Below, in pieces: positions 46,486 to 56,000 of a DNA stretch of 64,000 bases; within the stretch, counting starts at the first letter, position 1; the number at the start of each line of letters is the position of its first letter. The stretch comes from a bacterium. GTDB taxonomy: Bacteria > Vulcanimicrobiota > Vulcanimicrobiia > Vulcanimicrobiales > Vulcanimicrobiaceae. Location of the stretch: contig JAJYFL010000006.1 in assembly GCA_021790935.1 (NCBI GenBank), positions 1 to 64,000 on the forward strand. The letters are read 5' to 3'. Made by a program: the position numbers and the translations under genes. Under the pieces are notes generated by a model. That model was not told the DNA's origin. It saw only the letters and a program-made list of their open reading frames with translations, and made no database searches.

Positions 46486-47622
46486 GTGAAAAGCCGCCCA
46501 TTCCTTTGGCTCGTCGTCGCAACGCTGCTGACCGAGTTTCCCGCCAACCTGCCGATCGGGGCGATGCCGCTCGCCCTGCTGCGCGATCGCGCGCTGCCGA
46601 GCGAGATCGCACTCGCCATGGGCGGCGGATTGTTCGCGCAGTTGTTCGGAAGCATCCCGGTCGGTGCGCTGGTCGACCGCGTGGGCCGGCTCGTGACGAT
46701 CCGCGCGGCCGTCGTGCTGATGGCGCTCGCGAGCTTCGGTATGGCCGCGCTGCACGGCGCGCTCTGGGGCGGGCTGCTGATGGCGCTGCGTGGCTTCTCG
46801 ATGATGAGCTACGTCACCGCGGAGTTCGCGTACGCAAGCGAAATCGTACCGCCGGACCGGACGGTCTCGGCGATATCCACCCTGGGTTTGATTGCGAACG
46901 TCGTCTTCGCATTCTCGCCGGCCGTCGGGGTCTGGCTATGGCAGTCCGGCCTGCAGCGCGAGCAGTTCGCCATCGGGGGGCTGCTGACGCTCGTCGGCGG
47001 CTCCGTACTCTGGTTTCTTCCGGCAAAACACGACGTCCGCGGACCGCGGCGTTCGCGCCTCATCTTAATGCGTTCCGCATGGCTTCCGGCGATGATCTTT
47101 CTCGTCGCCGTGACGATGCAGAGCGGCGTGAACGGGACGCTGGCAGTGTTGACGTTCACGCAACGCGGAATCGCCAACGGGGCGCTGATCTTCACCTCGA
47201 TGGCCCTCGTAACCGCCGCGCTGCGGTATCCGGCGGGGCGCTTCGTCGATCGCTACGGACCGCGCCTCATCGCCATCCCCGTAGCCGTCGCGGAGATTGC
47301 CGGCTGCCTGCTGGCCGCACGCGCGGACGCACCGGGCCAAGTCCTGCTGGCAGGAGCGCTCCTCGGCGTAGCGTGGTCGGCGGTGGTGCCGGTCGGAGTG
47401 GCGCTCTTTCTCGAGCACAGCAGCCGCGGAACTCGCGGCATCGCGATGGGTGCCTACAACCTTTCGTTCGCGATCGGGACCTCGTCCGGAGCCTTGCTCG
47501 CCGCGTTGCTCGTAAAGCTCGGCGTCGGTTACGAGGGCGCGATCGCCGCCTGCGCCATCGCACCGGCGATCGCCGTCCCCTGGGTCGTCTTCACGATGCG
47601 CAAGACGCCTCGCGCGGCTTAG
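46486..47622 (+). CDS. MFS transporter
   Basis: A 378-residue membrane protein with about twelve helices. MFS features include the A-motif-like GALVDRVGRLVTIRAAVVLM after helix 2 and a matching PAGRFVDRYGPRLIAIPVAV in the second half. No substrate can be assigned; similar proteins are drug or sugar efflux carriers. GTG 46486 is the start, close behind the ABC exporter, so they probably form one transcript. The gene is convergent with scoB. Confidence 0.9.
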   Translation: MKSRPFLWLVVATLLTEFPANLPIGAMPLALLRDRALPSEIALAMGGGLFAQLFGSIPVGALVDRVGRLVTIRAAVVLMALASFGMAALHGALWGGLLMALRGFSMMSYVTAEFAYASEIVPPDRTVSAISTLGLIANVVFAFSPAVGVWLWQSGLQREQFAIGGLLTLVGGSVLWFLPAKHDVRGPRRSRLILMRSAWLPAMIFLVAVTMQSGVNGTLAVLTFTQRGIANGALIFTSMALVTAALRYPAGRFVDRYGPRLIAIPVAVAEIAGCLLAARADAPGQVLLAGALLGVAWSAVVPVGVALFLEHSSRGTRGIAMGAYNLSFAIGTSSGALLAALLVKLGVGYEGAIAACAIAPAIAVPWVVFTMRKTPRAA

Positions 47623-47637
47623 CGCGGCGACGGCGCT

Positions 47638-48309
47638 TCAAGCAAGGCCGGCCGGAATCGCCATGGTCGCCAGCTCGGATGGCACGAGCAGACGCGCGCC
47701 GGTCGCCTGGCGCACCTCGTCGACGCTCACACCGGGCGCAACCTCGCGCAGCACCAACCCCTCGCCGGTCACATCCATCGCCGCCATATCGGTTACGATC
47801 TTCTGCACGACGCCACGCCCGGTGTAGGGCAGCGTGCAGTTCGCCAGGATCTTGTGCTCGCCGCCCTTCGCAACGTGCTCCATCATGACGACCAGGCGCT
47901 TCGCGCCGTGCACGAGATCCATCGCGCCGCCCATGCCCTTGACCATCTTCCCCGGAATCATCCAGTTCGCAAGATCGCCGCGTTCGGAGACCTGCATGGC
48001 ACCGAGCACCGCAAGATCGATATGGCCGCCGCGAATCATGCCGAACGAGAGCGACGAGTCGAAGAACGACGCGCCCGGCAGGACCGTCACCGTCTCTTTC
48101 CCCGCGTTGATCAGGTCGGGATCTTCCTGGCCTTGGTAGGGATACGGCCCCATGCCGAGGATGCCGTTCTCGCTCTGCAGCACGACGGAGATGCCCGCAG
48201 GAACGTAGTTCGGAATCAGCGTCGGCAAACCGATTCCTAGATTGACGTACCAGCCGTCGCGCAGCTCCTGTGCGACGCGCGCGGCGAGTTGCGTGCGAGT
48301 CAGCGCCAT
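47638..48309 (-). CDS. scoB: 3-oxoacid CoA-transferase subunit B
   Basis: The 223-residue beta subunit of a class I CoA transferase. The catalytic glutamate lies in the motif [11 protein letters not shown]. Other family parts are [35 protein letters not shown] and [13 protein letters not shown]. With ScoA it moves CoA between succinyl-CoA and acetoacetate, or another short 3-oxoacid. The gene begins one base after the scoA stop region on the same strand. Close relatives act on other acids (for example 3-oxoadipate), so substrate is an inference. Confidence 0.94.
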   Translation of the reverse strand: MALTRTQLAARVAQELRDGWYVNLGIGLPTLIPNYVPAGISVVLQSENGILGMGPYPYQGQEDPDLINAGKETVTVLPGASFFDSSLSFGMIRGGHIDLAVLGAMQVSERGDLANWMIPGKMVKGMGGAMDLVHGAKRLVVMMEHVAKGGEHKILANCTLPYTGRGVVQKIVTDMAAMDVTGEGLVLREVAPGVSVDEVRQATGARLLVPSELATMAIPAGLA

Positions 48310-48310
48310 C

Positions 48311-49093
48311 TCAGTTCTCCCCTCTCGACGAATCGCCGGTAGCGGGCGCGGGGCGTGTCGTCACGCGCTCGATGCGTTTCCCTTCCGGCGAAACGCGCAC
48401 GACTCGCTGCACGAAGATGCCCGGCAGATGCACCTGCTCCGGGTCGATCTCGCCCGGCTCGACGAGGCGCTCGACTTCGGCGATCGTGATCCTCCCCGCC
48501 ATCGCACATAGCGGGTTGAAGTTGCGCGTTGCCTTGTGAAAGACGAGGTTCCCGGCGCGGTCTCCGACGCTCGCGCGCACGAGCGCAAAGTCGCAGACGA
48601 TCCCTTCTTCCATCACGTACTCGCGCCCGTCGAACGCCCGCGTCTCTTTCTTGGGCGACGTCTTCGCAATCGTACCGTCGGGATTATAACGCCACGGCAA
48701 TCCACCGTCCGCGACCTGCGTCCCGACGCCGGCCGGCGTGTAGAACGCCGGGATGCCGCAACCGCCCGCGCGCAATCGTTCCGCAAGCGTACCCTGCGGT
48801 ACGAGTTCCACCTCGAGCTCGCCGCTCAGATACTGCCGTTCGAACTCCTTGTTCTCGCCGACGTACGAACCGGTGGTCCGGCGGATGCGCTTGGCATCGA
48901 GCAAGACGCCCAGCCCCCAGCCGTCGACGCCGCAGTTGTTCGAGACGGTTACGAGATCGGTCGCACCTTGTTCGAGCAATGCCTGGATGAGATTGTGTGG
49001 AATGCCGTTGAGCCCGAAGCCGCCGACGGCCAGCGTCGCGCCGCTGGGGATATCCCGAACGGCCTCCGCGCACGATGCAAATACTTTCTCCAT
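48311..49093 (-). CDS. scoA: 3-oxoacid CoA-transferase subunit A
   Basis: The 260-residue alpha subunit of the same enzyme: [20 protein letters not shown] at the start, [36 protein letters not shown] and [16 protein letters not shown]. The C-terminus is a charged tail ([18 protein letters not shown]). ATG 49093 is the start. It is divergent from the acyl-CoA dehydrogenase gene with 153 bases between, which suggests shared control of short-chain acyl-CoA or ketone-body use. Confidence 0.94.
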   Translation of the reverse strand: MEKVFASCAEAVRDIPSGATLAVGGFGLNGIPHNLIQALLEQGATDLVTVSNNCGVDGWGLGVLLDAKRIRRTTGSYVGENKEFERQYLSGELEVELVPQGTLAERLRAGGCGIPAFYTPAGVGTQVADGGLPWRYNPDGTIAKTSPKKETRAFDGREYVMEEGIVCDFALVRASVGDRAGNLVFHKATRNFNPLCAMAGRITIAEVERLVEPGEIDPEQVHLPGIFVQRVVRVSPEGKRIERVTTRPAPATGDSSRGEN

Positions 49094-49246
49094 ACAACGC
49101 CATCTATGCTAGGGAGACCCTCCGGGGTCCCGCTTCGCGCTCCGTCGTGTGGGCGCGCGGCAGCGGTTTTGGCGCGAAGCGCCGAAACCGACGAGGAATG
49201 CCAAGCGCCGTACAACGTGCGGCGCGCTCAAGAAGGAGCCCCTCCC

Positions 49247-50437
49247 ATGGCCGCTGCCACGCCGCACGACGCATCCTCCGAGGAAGAGGCGCTGATCCTC
49301 GAAGTGGTACGCGATATCGTTGCCAAAAAAGTCGCACCCCGTGCCGCCGAGATCGACACGCGCGCCGAGTATCCGCAAGATCTGCGGGAGCTCTTCGCGC
49401 AGAACGACCTGCTCGGAATCCCGATCCCCGTCGAGTATGGCGGCCTCGGCGGCTCCTTCGTTACCTACGTCAAGGTCGTCGAGGAGATCGCCAAGGCCTG
49501 CGCGTCGAGCTCGCTGATCGTCGCCGTCCAGGAGCTGGGCATGCTTCCGATTTTGATCGGCGGCAGCGAAGCGCAGAAGCAGCGTTATCTCCCTAACGTC
49601 GCGTCGGGGAAGTGGATCGCGGCCTACGCACTGACCGAATCAGGCAGCGGCTCCGACGCCGCCGGCTCGATGCGCACTCGCGCCGAGAAGAAAGGCGACG
49701 CCTACCTCTTGAACGGGCAGAAGATTTGGATCACCAACGGCAGCGTGGCGGACGTCGTCTGCGTCTTCGCCGTTACCGATCCGGCCAAAGGCGCGAACGG
49801 CATCAGCGCGTTCATCGTCGAGAAGACCTTTCCGGGCTTCGTCGTCGGCAAGCACGAAAAGAAGATGGGCATTCGCGGTTCGCCGACGGTCGAATTGATC
49901 TTCGACAACTGCGAGGTCCCTGCGGAGAACCTGCTCGGCAACGAAGGCGAAGGCTTCAAGATCGCCATGAAGGTGCTCGACAAATCGCGTCCCGGGATCG
50001 CGGCGCAGGCGCTCGGTATCGCGCAAGGCGCGCTCGACTACGCTGCCGCCTACGCGCAGGAGCGCATCGCGTTCGGCAAACCCATCGGACACCAGCAGGG
50101 CGTCGGTTTCATGCTCGCCGACATGAAAACCGAAGTCGAATCGGCCCGCCTGCTGCTCTACGAAGCCGCACGCAAATGCGACGCAGGCGCGGCGGACGTG
50201 ACGCTCTGGGCGGCGATGGCGAAATTGAAGTGCGGCGACGTTGCCATGAGCGTCACAACCGATGCCGTGCAGGTTCTAGGCGGGTACGGCTACTCGGCCG
50301 AGTACCCGCTAGAGCGAATGATGCGCGACGCCAAGATCACGCAGATCTACGAAGGCACCCAGCAGATCCAGCGCCTGGTTATCTCCCGCGCGTTGGTCGG
50401 CAAGGGGAGAACGGGCAAAGCTGCGCCCAATACGTAG
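49247..50437 (+). CDS. Acyl-CoA dehydrogenase
   Basis: A 396-residue FAD-dependent enzyme that introduces a trans-2 double bond in acyl-CoA. The N-terminal helical domain, the flavin-contacting segment AYALTESGSGSDAAGSMRTR, IWITNGSVADVVCVFAV, and the catalytic-glutamate motif QIYEGTQQIQRLVISRALVG are present. VLGGYGYSAEYPLERMMRDA is typical of short- or branched-chain enzymes. The start ATG 49247 was chosen because AAGGAG lies at 49233-49238; the frame continues far upstream as antisense of scoA. Acyl chain length is not predicted. Confidence 0.96.
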   Translation: MAAATPHDASSEEEALILEVVRDIVAKKVAPRAAEIDTRAEYPQDLRELFAQNDLLGIPIPVEYGGLGGSFVTYVKVVEEIAKACASSSLIVAVQELGMLPILIGGSEAQKQRYLPNVASGKWIAAYALTESGSGSDAAGSMRTRAEKKGDAYLLNGQKIWITNGSVADVVCVFAVTDPAKGANGISAFIVEKTFPGFVVGKHEKKMGIRGSPTVELIFDNCEVPAENLLGNEGEGFKIAMKVLDKSRPGIAAQALGIAQGALDYAAAYAQERIAFGKPIGHQQGVGFMLADMKTEVESARLLLYEAARKCDAGAADVTLWAAMAKLKCGDVAMSVTTDAVQVLGGYGYSAEYPLERMMRDAKITQIYEGTQQIQRLVISRALVGKGRTGKAAPNT

Positions 50438-50532
50438 GAACGCATTCCCGCCGCCCTTCGGTTCCCAAAGAGGGGGACGCGCCACCCGGTCGAACTTTTT
50501 GGCCTCACGTTCCGTTCTGGAACTGTGACGAA

Positions 50533-50554
50533 CGCCCGGTCTACGGTCCGGGCG
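50533..50554 (+). promoter_or_regulatory. Hairpin in the leader of the Lys/Thr-rich gene
   Basis: CGCCCGG at 50533-50539 pairs perfectly with CCGGGCG at 50548-50554 around an eight-base loop, just upstream of the AAAGGAGG ribosome-binding site. It could be an mRNA-stabilising or terminating hairpin; no poly-T follows. Confidence 0.5.
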
Positions 50555-50584
50555 CTACTCTTATATGAAAGGAGGAATACTCGC

Positions 50585-50863
50585 ATGAAGAAGCTTCTCG
50601 CATCGCTCGTCGCCGCATCGTTCTTGTTGGCGGCTCCGGTCATGGCTGCAACCAGCCATGCCAAGACCACGACGCACGCGGTCTCGAAATCCGCCAAACA
50701 TACCAAGACGACCAAGCACACCAAGTCAACCAAGTCAACCAAAGCGACCAAGAAGACCAAATCGCCGAAGAACGGCAAGTCTTCGAAGAAGACCACCAAC
50801 GCCAAGAAGACCAAATCGACCAAGGGCACCAAGTCGACTAAGGGCACCAAGGTCAAGCACTAG
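50585..50863 (+). CDS. Exported Lys/Thr/Ser-rich low-complexity protein
   Basis: A 92-residue protein with a clear Sec signal (MKKLLASLVAASFLLAAPVM, cut after ATMAA-like residues), then a mature part made almost only of Lys, Thr and Ser in TK-rich steps such as KHTKTTKHTKSTKSTKATKK, ending TKGTKVKH. It should be highly positively charged and disordered. Basic repeats like this can bind nucleic acid, anionic polysaccharide or lipids, but no function is known. The ATG at 50585 has an ideal AAAGGAGG site about nine bases upstream. A strong terminator follows, so it is a single-gene unit. Confidence 0.8.
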   Translation: MKKLLASLVAASFLLAAPVMAATSHAKTTTHAVSKSAKHTKTTKHTKSTKSTKATKKTKSPKNGKSSKKTTNAKKTKSTKGTKSTKGTKVKH

Positions 50864-50894
50864 TCCCCCGTTATATTCTTTCGCGTTTATCCCG

Positions 50895-50926
50895 AAAAGC
50901 GCGGTGGCAACACCGCGCTTTTCTTT
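50895..50926. terminator. Bidirectional Rho-independent terminator
   Basis: AAAAGCGCGGTG at 50895-50906 pairs with CACCGCGCTTTT at 50911-50922 around a GCAA tetraloop, with CTTT beyond. A-run and T-run on both sides let it stop the plus-strand gene and the convergent VIT-family gene. Confidence 0.93.
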
Positions 50927-51728
50927 AACCGCCAAGGCCCATCGGCGTATATCCGAAGAGCGGCGGGATGTAATGCCCGGCCAAGAACGATATGACGAAG
51001 ACGACGGTTCCGTACATCGCAATCTCGAGGCCACGCAGCCACGGATTGCGCCCTCCCATGCGCCCGGCTACCGCGCCGATGCCGAAGAGCCCGCACAGAG
51101 CGAATATCCCGCTGGCGAAGACCGCGTGCGCGAGCGGAACCCCGACGAAGTACGGGACGATCGGAATCACCGAACCCAGCGCATACGAGCCGGCCATCGC
51201 GAAAGCCGGGAACAGACCCGACTGTTCGGCGACGCGCGGATCGATACCGAACTCATCGCGCATCATTTCATAAAGATATATCTCGGGGTTTTTCGTCAGC
51301 CGGGTTACGATCATCTGCGCCTCTTCCGAGCTGAAACCTTTGACTTTATAGTAAGCGACTTGTTCGGCGAACTCTTCTTGCGGATGCGCTTCCATCTCGC
51401 CGCGCTCCACATCGACGCTGGCCTGCACTACCTCGCGCTCCGATTTGGAACCCTGGTATTCGCCGACGCCCATCGAGAGCGCGCCCGCGATGAGCGCCAG
51501 CAGCCCGCTGATGATGACGGTCAGGCGCCCGCCCGACGCGATGCCGATGCCCGTAAGGATGCCCATCGTCGTGAGAATGCCGTCCTTAGCCCCAAAGACG
51601 AAGTTCCGCACGGATCGCTGGCGCTCGAGTTGCCGGCGTTGCGGCGTGTCGGGGATGCGCGGCTGCACGTGCCTCCAGTCGGCCGCATCCACGTTCGGGC
51701 GATTCGGCAAATTCGGTTCGTACCTCAA
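50925..51728 (-). CDS. VIT1/CCC1-family iron/manganese transporter
   Basis: A membrane protein of about 267 residues. After a polar N-terminus come helices and loops matching the family: RNFVFGAKDGILTTMGILTG, LLALIAGALSMGVGEYQGSK, then a cytosolic metal-binding segment with Glu-rich helices (VERGEMEAHPQEEFAEQVAY), and two or three C-terminal helices (GTVVFVISFLAGHYIPPLFG). Family members move Fe2+ or Mn2+ out of the cytosol. The start is uncertain: the frame is open to 51812. TTG 51728 is chosen because the residues before it look non-native; a GTG further inside is also possible. Confidence 0.85.
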   Translation of the reverse strand: MRYEPNLPNRPNVDAADWRHVQPRIPDTPQRRQLERQRSVRNFVFGAKDGILTTMGILTGIGIASGGRLTVIISGLLALIAGALSMGVGEYQGSKSEREVVQASVDVERGEMEAHPQEEFAEQVAYYKVKGFSSEEAQMIVTRLTKNPEIYLYEMMRDEFGIDPRVAEQSGLFPAFAMAGSYALGSVIPIVPYFVGVPLAHAVFASGIFALCGLFGIGAVAGRMGGRNPWLRGLEIAMYGTVVFVISFLAGHYIPPLFGYTPMGLGG

Positions 51729-51860
51729 GCAGCCGAGCCTTGCGGCGCGTGACGCCGAGAGCCCCACAAGAGACGTTCGACCCACGGCTGGCGACTGGCA
51801 CAGACGCAGCATAACATGATTGGGCGGAGTTCACCGCGGCGCATCGCGAATACTTGCCCC

Positions 51861-52379
51861 ATGGCCAACCCGTTCGACGAAGCGTTCACCCAGAGCAATC
51901 CCATCGTAGCCGCCGCCACGCGCATCCGCGCCCGGCGCGAGGCCGACGCGGCGGTCGACGGCGACGCGTCCCCGGCCCCCCAGCGTTTTGAGGATGCCGA
52001 GGCCGCGCTTGCGGCCTTCGCGGAACAACTCCGATCGGGCGTCAAGCGCTTGAACGCTATCCTCGGAGAGCGCACCGGCGTCACCTACGTGAGGCTGCTC
52101 CGCCCTCTCCGTGTGCGCCTGCGCTTTCGCGGCAAGCGGGTCGGGCTCGACTTGGACGAGATGCGCCAGCTGGTCCGCATCAGCGGAGGCAATCTTGACG
52201 GGGAGTGGCAGTTCGATCCGAACGCCGAGACGCCGTCGCTGATCAATCTTTCGAAGCTCTCGACGGAGAGCGGTTATGGAGAGCCGCTGACGGCGCCGAA
52301 CCTCCTCAGACTCGTCGCGCAGGACGCAGAGTTGCCGCGGCCGCCCCACCTCGACGCACCCGGCCCTTTGCGGTTTTGA
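51861..52379 (+). CDS. Hypothetical protein
   Basis: A 172-residue protein beginning MANPFDEAFTQSNPIVAAAT. It has an Ala-rich helical N-terminal half (AEAALAAFAEQLRSGVKRLN) and a more compact C-terminal half with VRLRFRGKRVGLDLDEMRQL and NLDGEWQFDP. There is no signal sequence or membrane helix. I do not recognise a family. ATG 51861 is preferred over ATG 51816 because the leading residues look random. Its last 74 bases overlap the 3' end of nth on the other strand, so one of the two ends could be over-extended, but both frames look sound. Confidence 0.65.
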   Translation: MANPFDEAFTQSNPIVAAATRIRARREADAAVDGDASPAPQRFEDAEAALAAFAEQLRSGVKRLNAILGERTGVTYVRLLRPLRVRLRFRGKRVGLDLDEMRQLVRISGGNLDGEWQFDPNAETPSLINLSKLSTESGYGEPLTAPNLLRLVAQDAELPRPPHLDAPGPLRF

Positions 52380-53004
52380 GGAGCTTCGGCGTCGGACAGA
52401 TCCCATTCACCGGGCACTGCCCACAGAGCGGCGCCCGAGCCTTGCAGATTCGGCGCCCGTGGAGGATCATCCAGTGGTGAGCGTGACGCCACTTCTCGCG
52501 CGGTAGGAGAGCGGTCACGTCTTTCTCAACCTGAAGCGGCGTCTTGCCGAGGGTTAAACCCAGGCGGTGCGCGACGCGAAAAACGTGGGTGTCGACGGCA
52601 AACGCCGCCTCGCCGAACGCTACCGACATAACCACGCTGGCCGTTTTTCGCCCGACGCCGGCCAGCGACTCGAGGGCTTGCCGTTCGCGCGGAACCTCGC
52701 CGCCGAATCTCTCGGCGATCTCGCGCGCGGCTCGAACGATATTCTTGGCTTTCATGCGATAGAAACCGCAGGACTTGATCAGGTGCGCAACGTCGAGCTC
52801 GTTCGCCTTCGCCAGTTGCCGTGCCGTTGGGTACCGTGCGAACAATGCGGGCGTCGTCAGGTTCACTCGCACGTCGGTGCATTGTGCCGAAAGAATTACG
52901 GCGACGAGCAGCTCGTATGGGTTTCGGTACTCCAGAGCCGTGGCCGCGTGCGGATACGTACGTTCGAGAATCGCGAGTTCCTCGAGCGCGACGGCTTTGG
53001 ACAC
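52306..53004 (-). CDS. nth: Endonuclease III (Nth) DNA glycosylase/AP lyase
   Basis: Nth removes oxidised pyrimidines. The product has the LLVAVILSAQCTDVRVN segment, the helix-hairpin-helix LAGVGRKTASVV with the Lys nucleophile in GRKT, the catalytic Asp in FAVDTHVFRV, and the 4Fe-4S motif C-x6-C-x2-C-x5-C (ICKARAPLCGQCPVNGIC). GTG 53004 is the start, six bases after the preceding stop. The C-terminal tail (KLLKTAKGRVRRGGAAAATL) runs into the convergent hypothetical gene. It is the last gene of a minus-strand unit containing mutY and a GGDEF-STAND protein. Confidence 0.95.
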   Translation of the reverse strand: MSKAVALEELAILERTYPHAATALEYRNPYELLVAVILSAQCTDVRVNLTTPALFARYPTARQLAKANELDVAHLIKSCGFYRMKAKNIVRAAREIAERFGGEVPRERQALESLAGVGRKTASVVMSVAFGEAAFAVDTHVFRVAHRLGLTLGKTPLQVEKDVTALLPREKWRHAHHWMILHGRRICKARAPLCGQCPVNGICPTPKLLKTAKGRVRRGGAAAATLRPARRV

Positions 53005-53009
53005 CTTGC

Positions 53010-56000
53010 CTACAGCAGCACGCACTCGCGCAACATCGCGATCAAAGTCGTCGAGGCACCGCGCGCGCGCCTGCGTTCGAACTCGGCCGCGCCGATTCCG
53101 CCGCACACGCGGTTTCGAATCCCATCGTACTCCGCCACATCGGCCGTGGCCAGCACGGCGGCGTTGCGGCTACGGTAGCGTTCTGCGAACCCCGTCAACT
53201 CGGCAGCCATCGTATCCTTGCCGGTCGCGTTCGCAAACCACGCACAGGTCTCCAAGAAGTACGCGACGTAGTGCGGGGGTTCGGAGGAGGCGTAGACTCC
53301 TGCGGCGCCGCGGACCGCGTCGCGCGCCGCTCCTACCTCCCCAAGCCGCAAGCGGCAGCGAGCCAAGATGGAGAGTGCCAGCGCCAGCAGCGGATGGCCG
53401 ATCCGCTCGAAGATCGCGCAGGCTTCTTCCATATCCCGTACGGCGGCCTGCGTTTCATCGATCCGGTACTTGATCTGCCCGCGCGTCAGCAGCGACGAAC
53501 CGAGTTTGTACCCAAGATCGATGCGGCGGCAGATATCGACGGCTTCGTCCGCGTACGCGAGCGCTACGGCGTGGTTGCAGTAGCCATCCGTCTCGACGGC
53601 ACCGAGGTTCGCAACGACCGCCGCGATCGCATGCGGGTTCTTCGCACGGCGGAAGATCTCGAGGCAGCGCCCGTAGATATCGCGCGCCTCGCCGAAATTA
53701 CCGCGCATGTAGTAGGAACTACCGATCGTCTGCAGACAGCGCGCCGCATTGAGTTCGTCCCCCGCGCGCTCGAACGCAGCGAGCGCGTCGCGCGCCGCGC
53801 GCTCCGCCGTCGCAGGATCGGCTTGACCGTAGGCGAGCACTGCCAAGCAACGGTGGAGGCGCCCGCGGGTGGCGTCGTCGAGCGACTCTTCATGCCGCAA
53901 GCCCAGCCGCGCCAAGCGGCGGCCTTCGGCGTGGCGCCCGGTGCGCCCGAGGAAACCGGCGAGATTCGCGAGCAGATCGGCACCGCCGCTCGGGTCGAGA
54001 TGTTCGGGCAGCAGCCGGCGCAGCGCCAGAACGTAGTTGTCGATCTCAACCCGGTCGGCGATGAGCGACACCTGGTACTCCGGATCGCCGCCGTCTACCA
54101 GCAGCCGCTTCGATGCCTTGGCGTAGTAGCGCGCGAAGCGGTTCCGCAGCGACTCGGCGTCATCGTCCTCTTGCAGGCGCTGCAACGCATACGCCGCGGT
54201 CGATTGGAGCATTCGAAAGCGCGTACCCCCATTCTCCGTCGCGACGAGCGACTTACGCTCGAGCGATCCCAGGAGCGTCTCGGTTTCACCGGGCGGCATC
54301 TCGGCAGATTGGCACACCTCGCGAACCGCCTCGACGCGACCGCCCAGCGCGAAGACCGAAAGACGCCGAAACAAGCGGCGCTCCTGCTCGGAGAGCAGCC
54401 GATAACTCCAATCGAACGCATGATAAAGGCTCTCTTGCCGGGGGTGAGGCGCCCGCGCCGAGAGCGAGAGCACCCGCGCCGCGTCCCCCGGCTCCAAGAT
54501 CTCGCGCACGTGCCCCGCCACCAACTCGAGGGCGAGCGGCAGGCGATCGAGTTTACGGCAGATGGCATCGAGCGATTCCGAGTCCAGCGGCAAGTCGCTA
54601 TTCCCGCCAGCCCGCCTCGCTCGTTCCAGAAAGAGCTGCCGCGCATCCTCGGGCGGCAAACCGCCGACGTGGACGACGCACTCGCCGGCAATCGAGAACG
54701 GCTCGCGGCTGGTCGCGAGCACCCGGATCCGCGGAGCGGCGAGCAGCAGCCGCGCAATCGTCGAAGCAGAGTCGCCCAGGAGATGTTCGCAGGTGTCCAA
54801 GAGCACCAGCGCCTCGACGTCGCGTAGATCGCGGAGCAACGCTTCGAAGGCTCCCTCGCCGGTCGCCTCCCGGATACCGAAAACATTCGCCAAGGCCGAG
54901 ATGAGTTGCGCCGAATCGTGAAGCGATGCAAGTTCGACCAACCGCGCACCATCCTGGCAGCAGCAGGCATACCGCTCCGCAAAACGCGTTGCCAGGCGAG
55001 TCTTACCGGCACCCGGCGGGCCCACGAGGGTGGCCAGCCGGGCGCTCCGGAAGGTTCGCTCCAACTTCGCTAGCTCTGCCTCTCGCCCGACGAAGGTGGT
55101 GATGTAGCTCGGCATGTTGTGGCGTGCGTCGAAGCGTTCGTGGTTGGCGGGCGTATCCGAGCGGTGCCCTTGCGCGACGTACCGGTTGCGTCCCGCATTC
55201 TTGGCTTCGTAAAGCTGGTGGTCCGCGAGTTCGACCAGGCTCGTCGGATCGCGATCGGGCACCGCGACGCCGGCGGCTACGCCCAAGCTCACCGTAATAC
55301 GCTCGAGCGTCGTGCTCGCGTGGTCGAGCGCGAGATCCGAGACGCTAACGAGAACGCGTCTCGCAGCCTCGCAGGCGGCCCGTTCGTCGGCACCGGGAAG
55401 CAGCATCACGAACTCCTCGCCGCCGTAACGAGCAACGAGGTCCAGCGGGCGCGGCGCGCACGCGGCGATCCCGCGCGCGATCTTCTGCAAGCACAGATCG
55501 CCCGCAACGTGCCCGTAACGCGCGTTGTAGGCATGGAAGTAGTCGACGTCGACGAGGATCAGAGCCAGGCTCTGCGCGGAGTGCGCCGCGCGGTTCCATT
55601 CGGAGGCTAAGCGGGCGTCGAAGGCGCGCCGGTTCGCGAGTTGCGTTAACGCGTCGCGCGTGGCCAGCTCCGCCAAACGCCGGTTCGCCAGGAACGCCGC
55701 CAAGTATAGCGCCGCCGTCTCGAGCGTTGCGAGGATCGCTTCACCGATGCCGGCGCCTTCGCTCTGTAAGGCGATCGCCCCGATCGAGTCGCTTCCGGCG
55801 CGCAGCGGGAAGGCAGCGGTGGCATAGCCGCCGTCATCGCCACGAACCATCGTCCCGGCCTCGACTGCGCGCAGCAGCGACGGCCACGATGTCGGGAGCT
55901 CGCCGGCGCCCGACTCGGCGTCTTTGGTATGGGAGTAGACCGGCCTAAGGCCGTCGCCCAGATCGATCACCGCCGCAAAGGAGCGAAGCGACGTGGCGTC

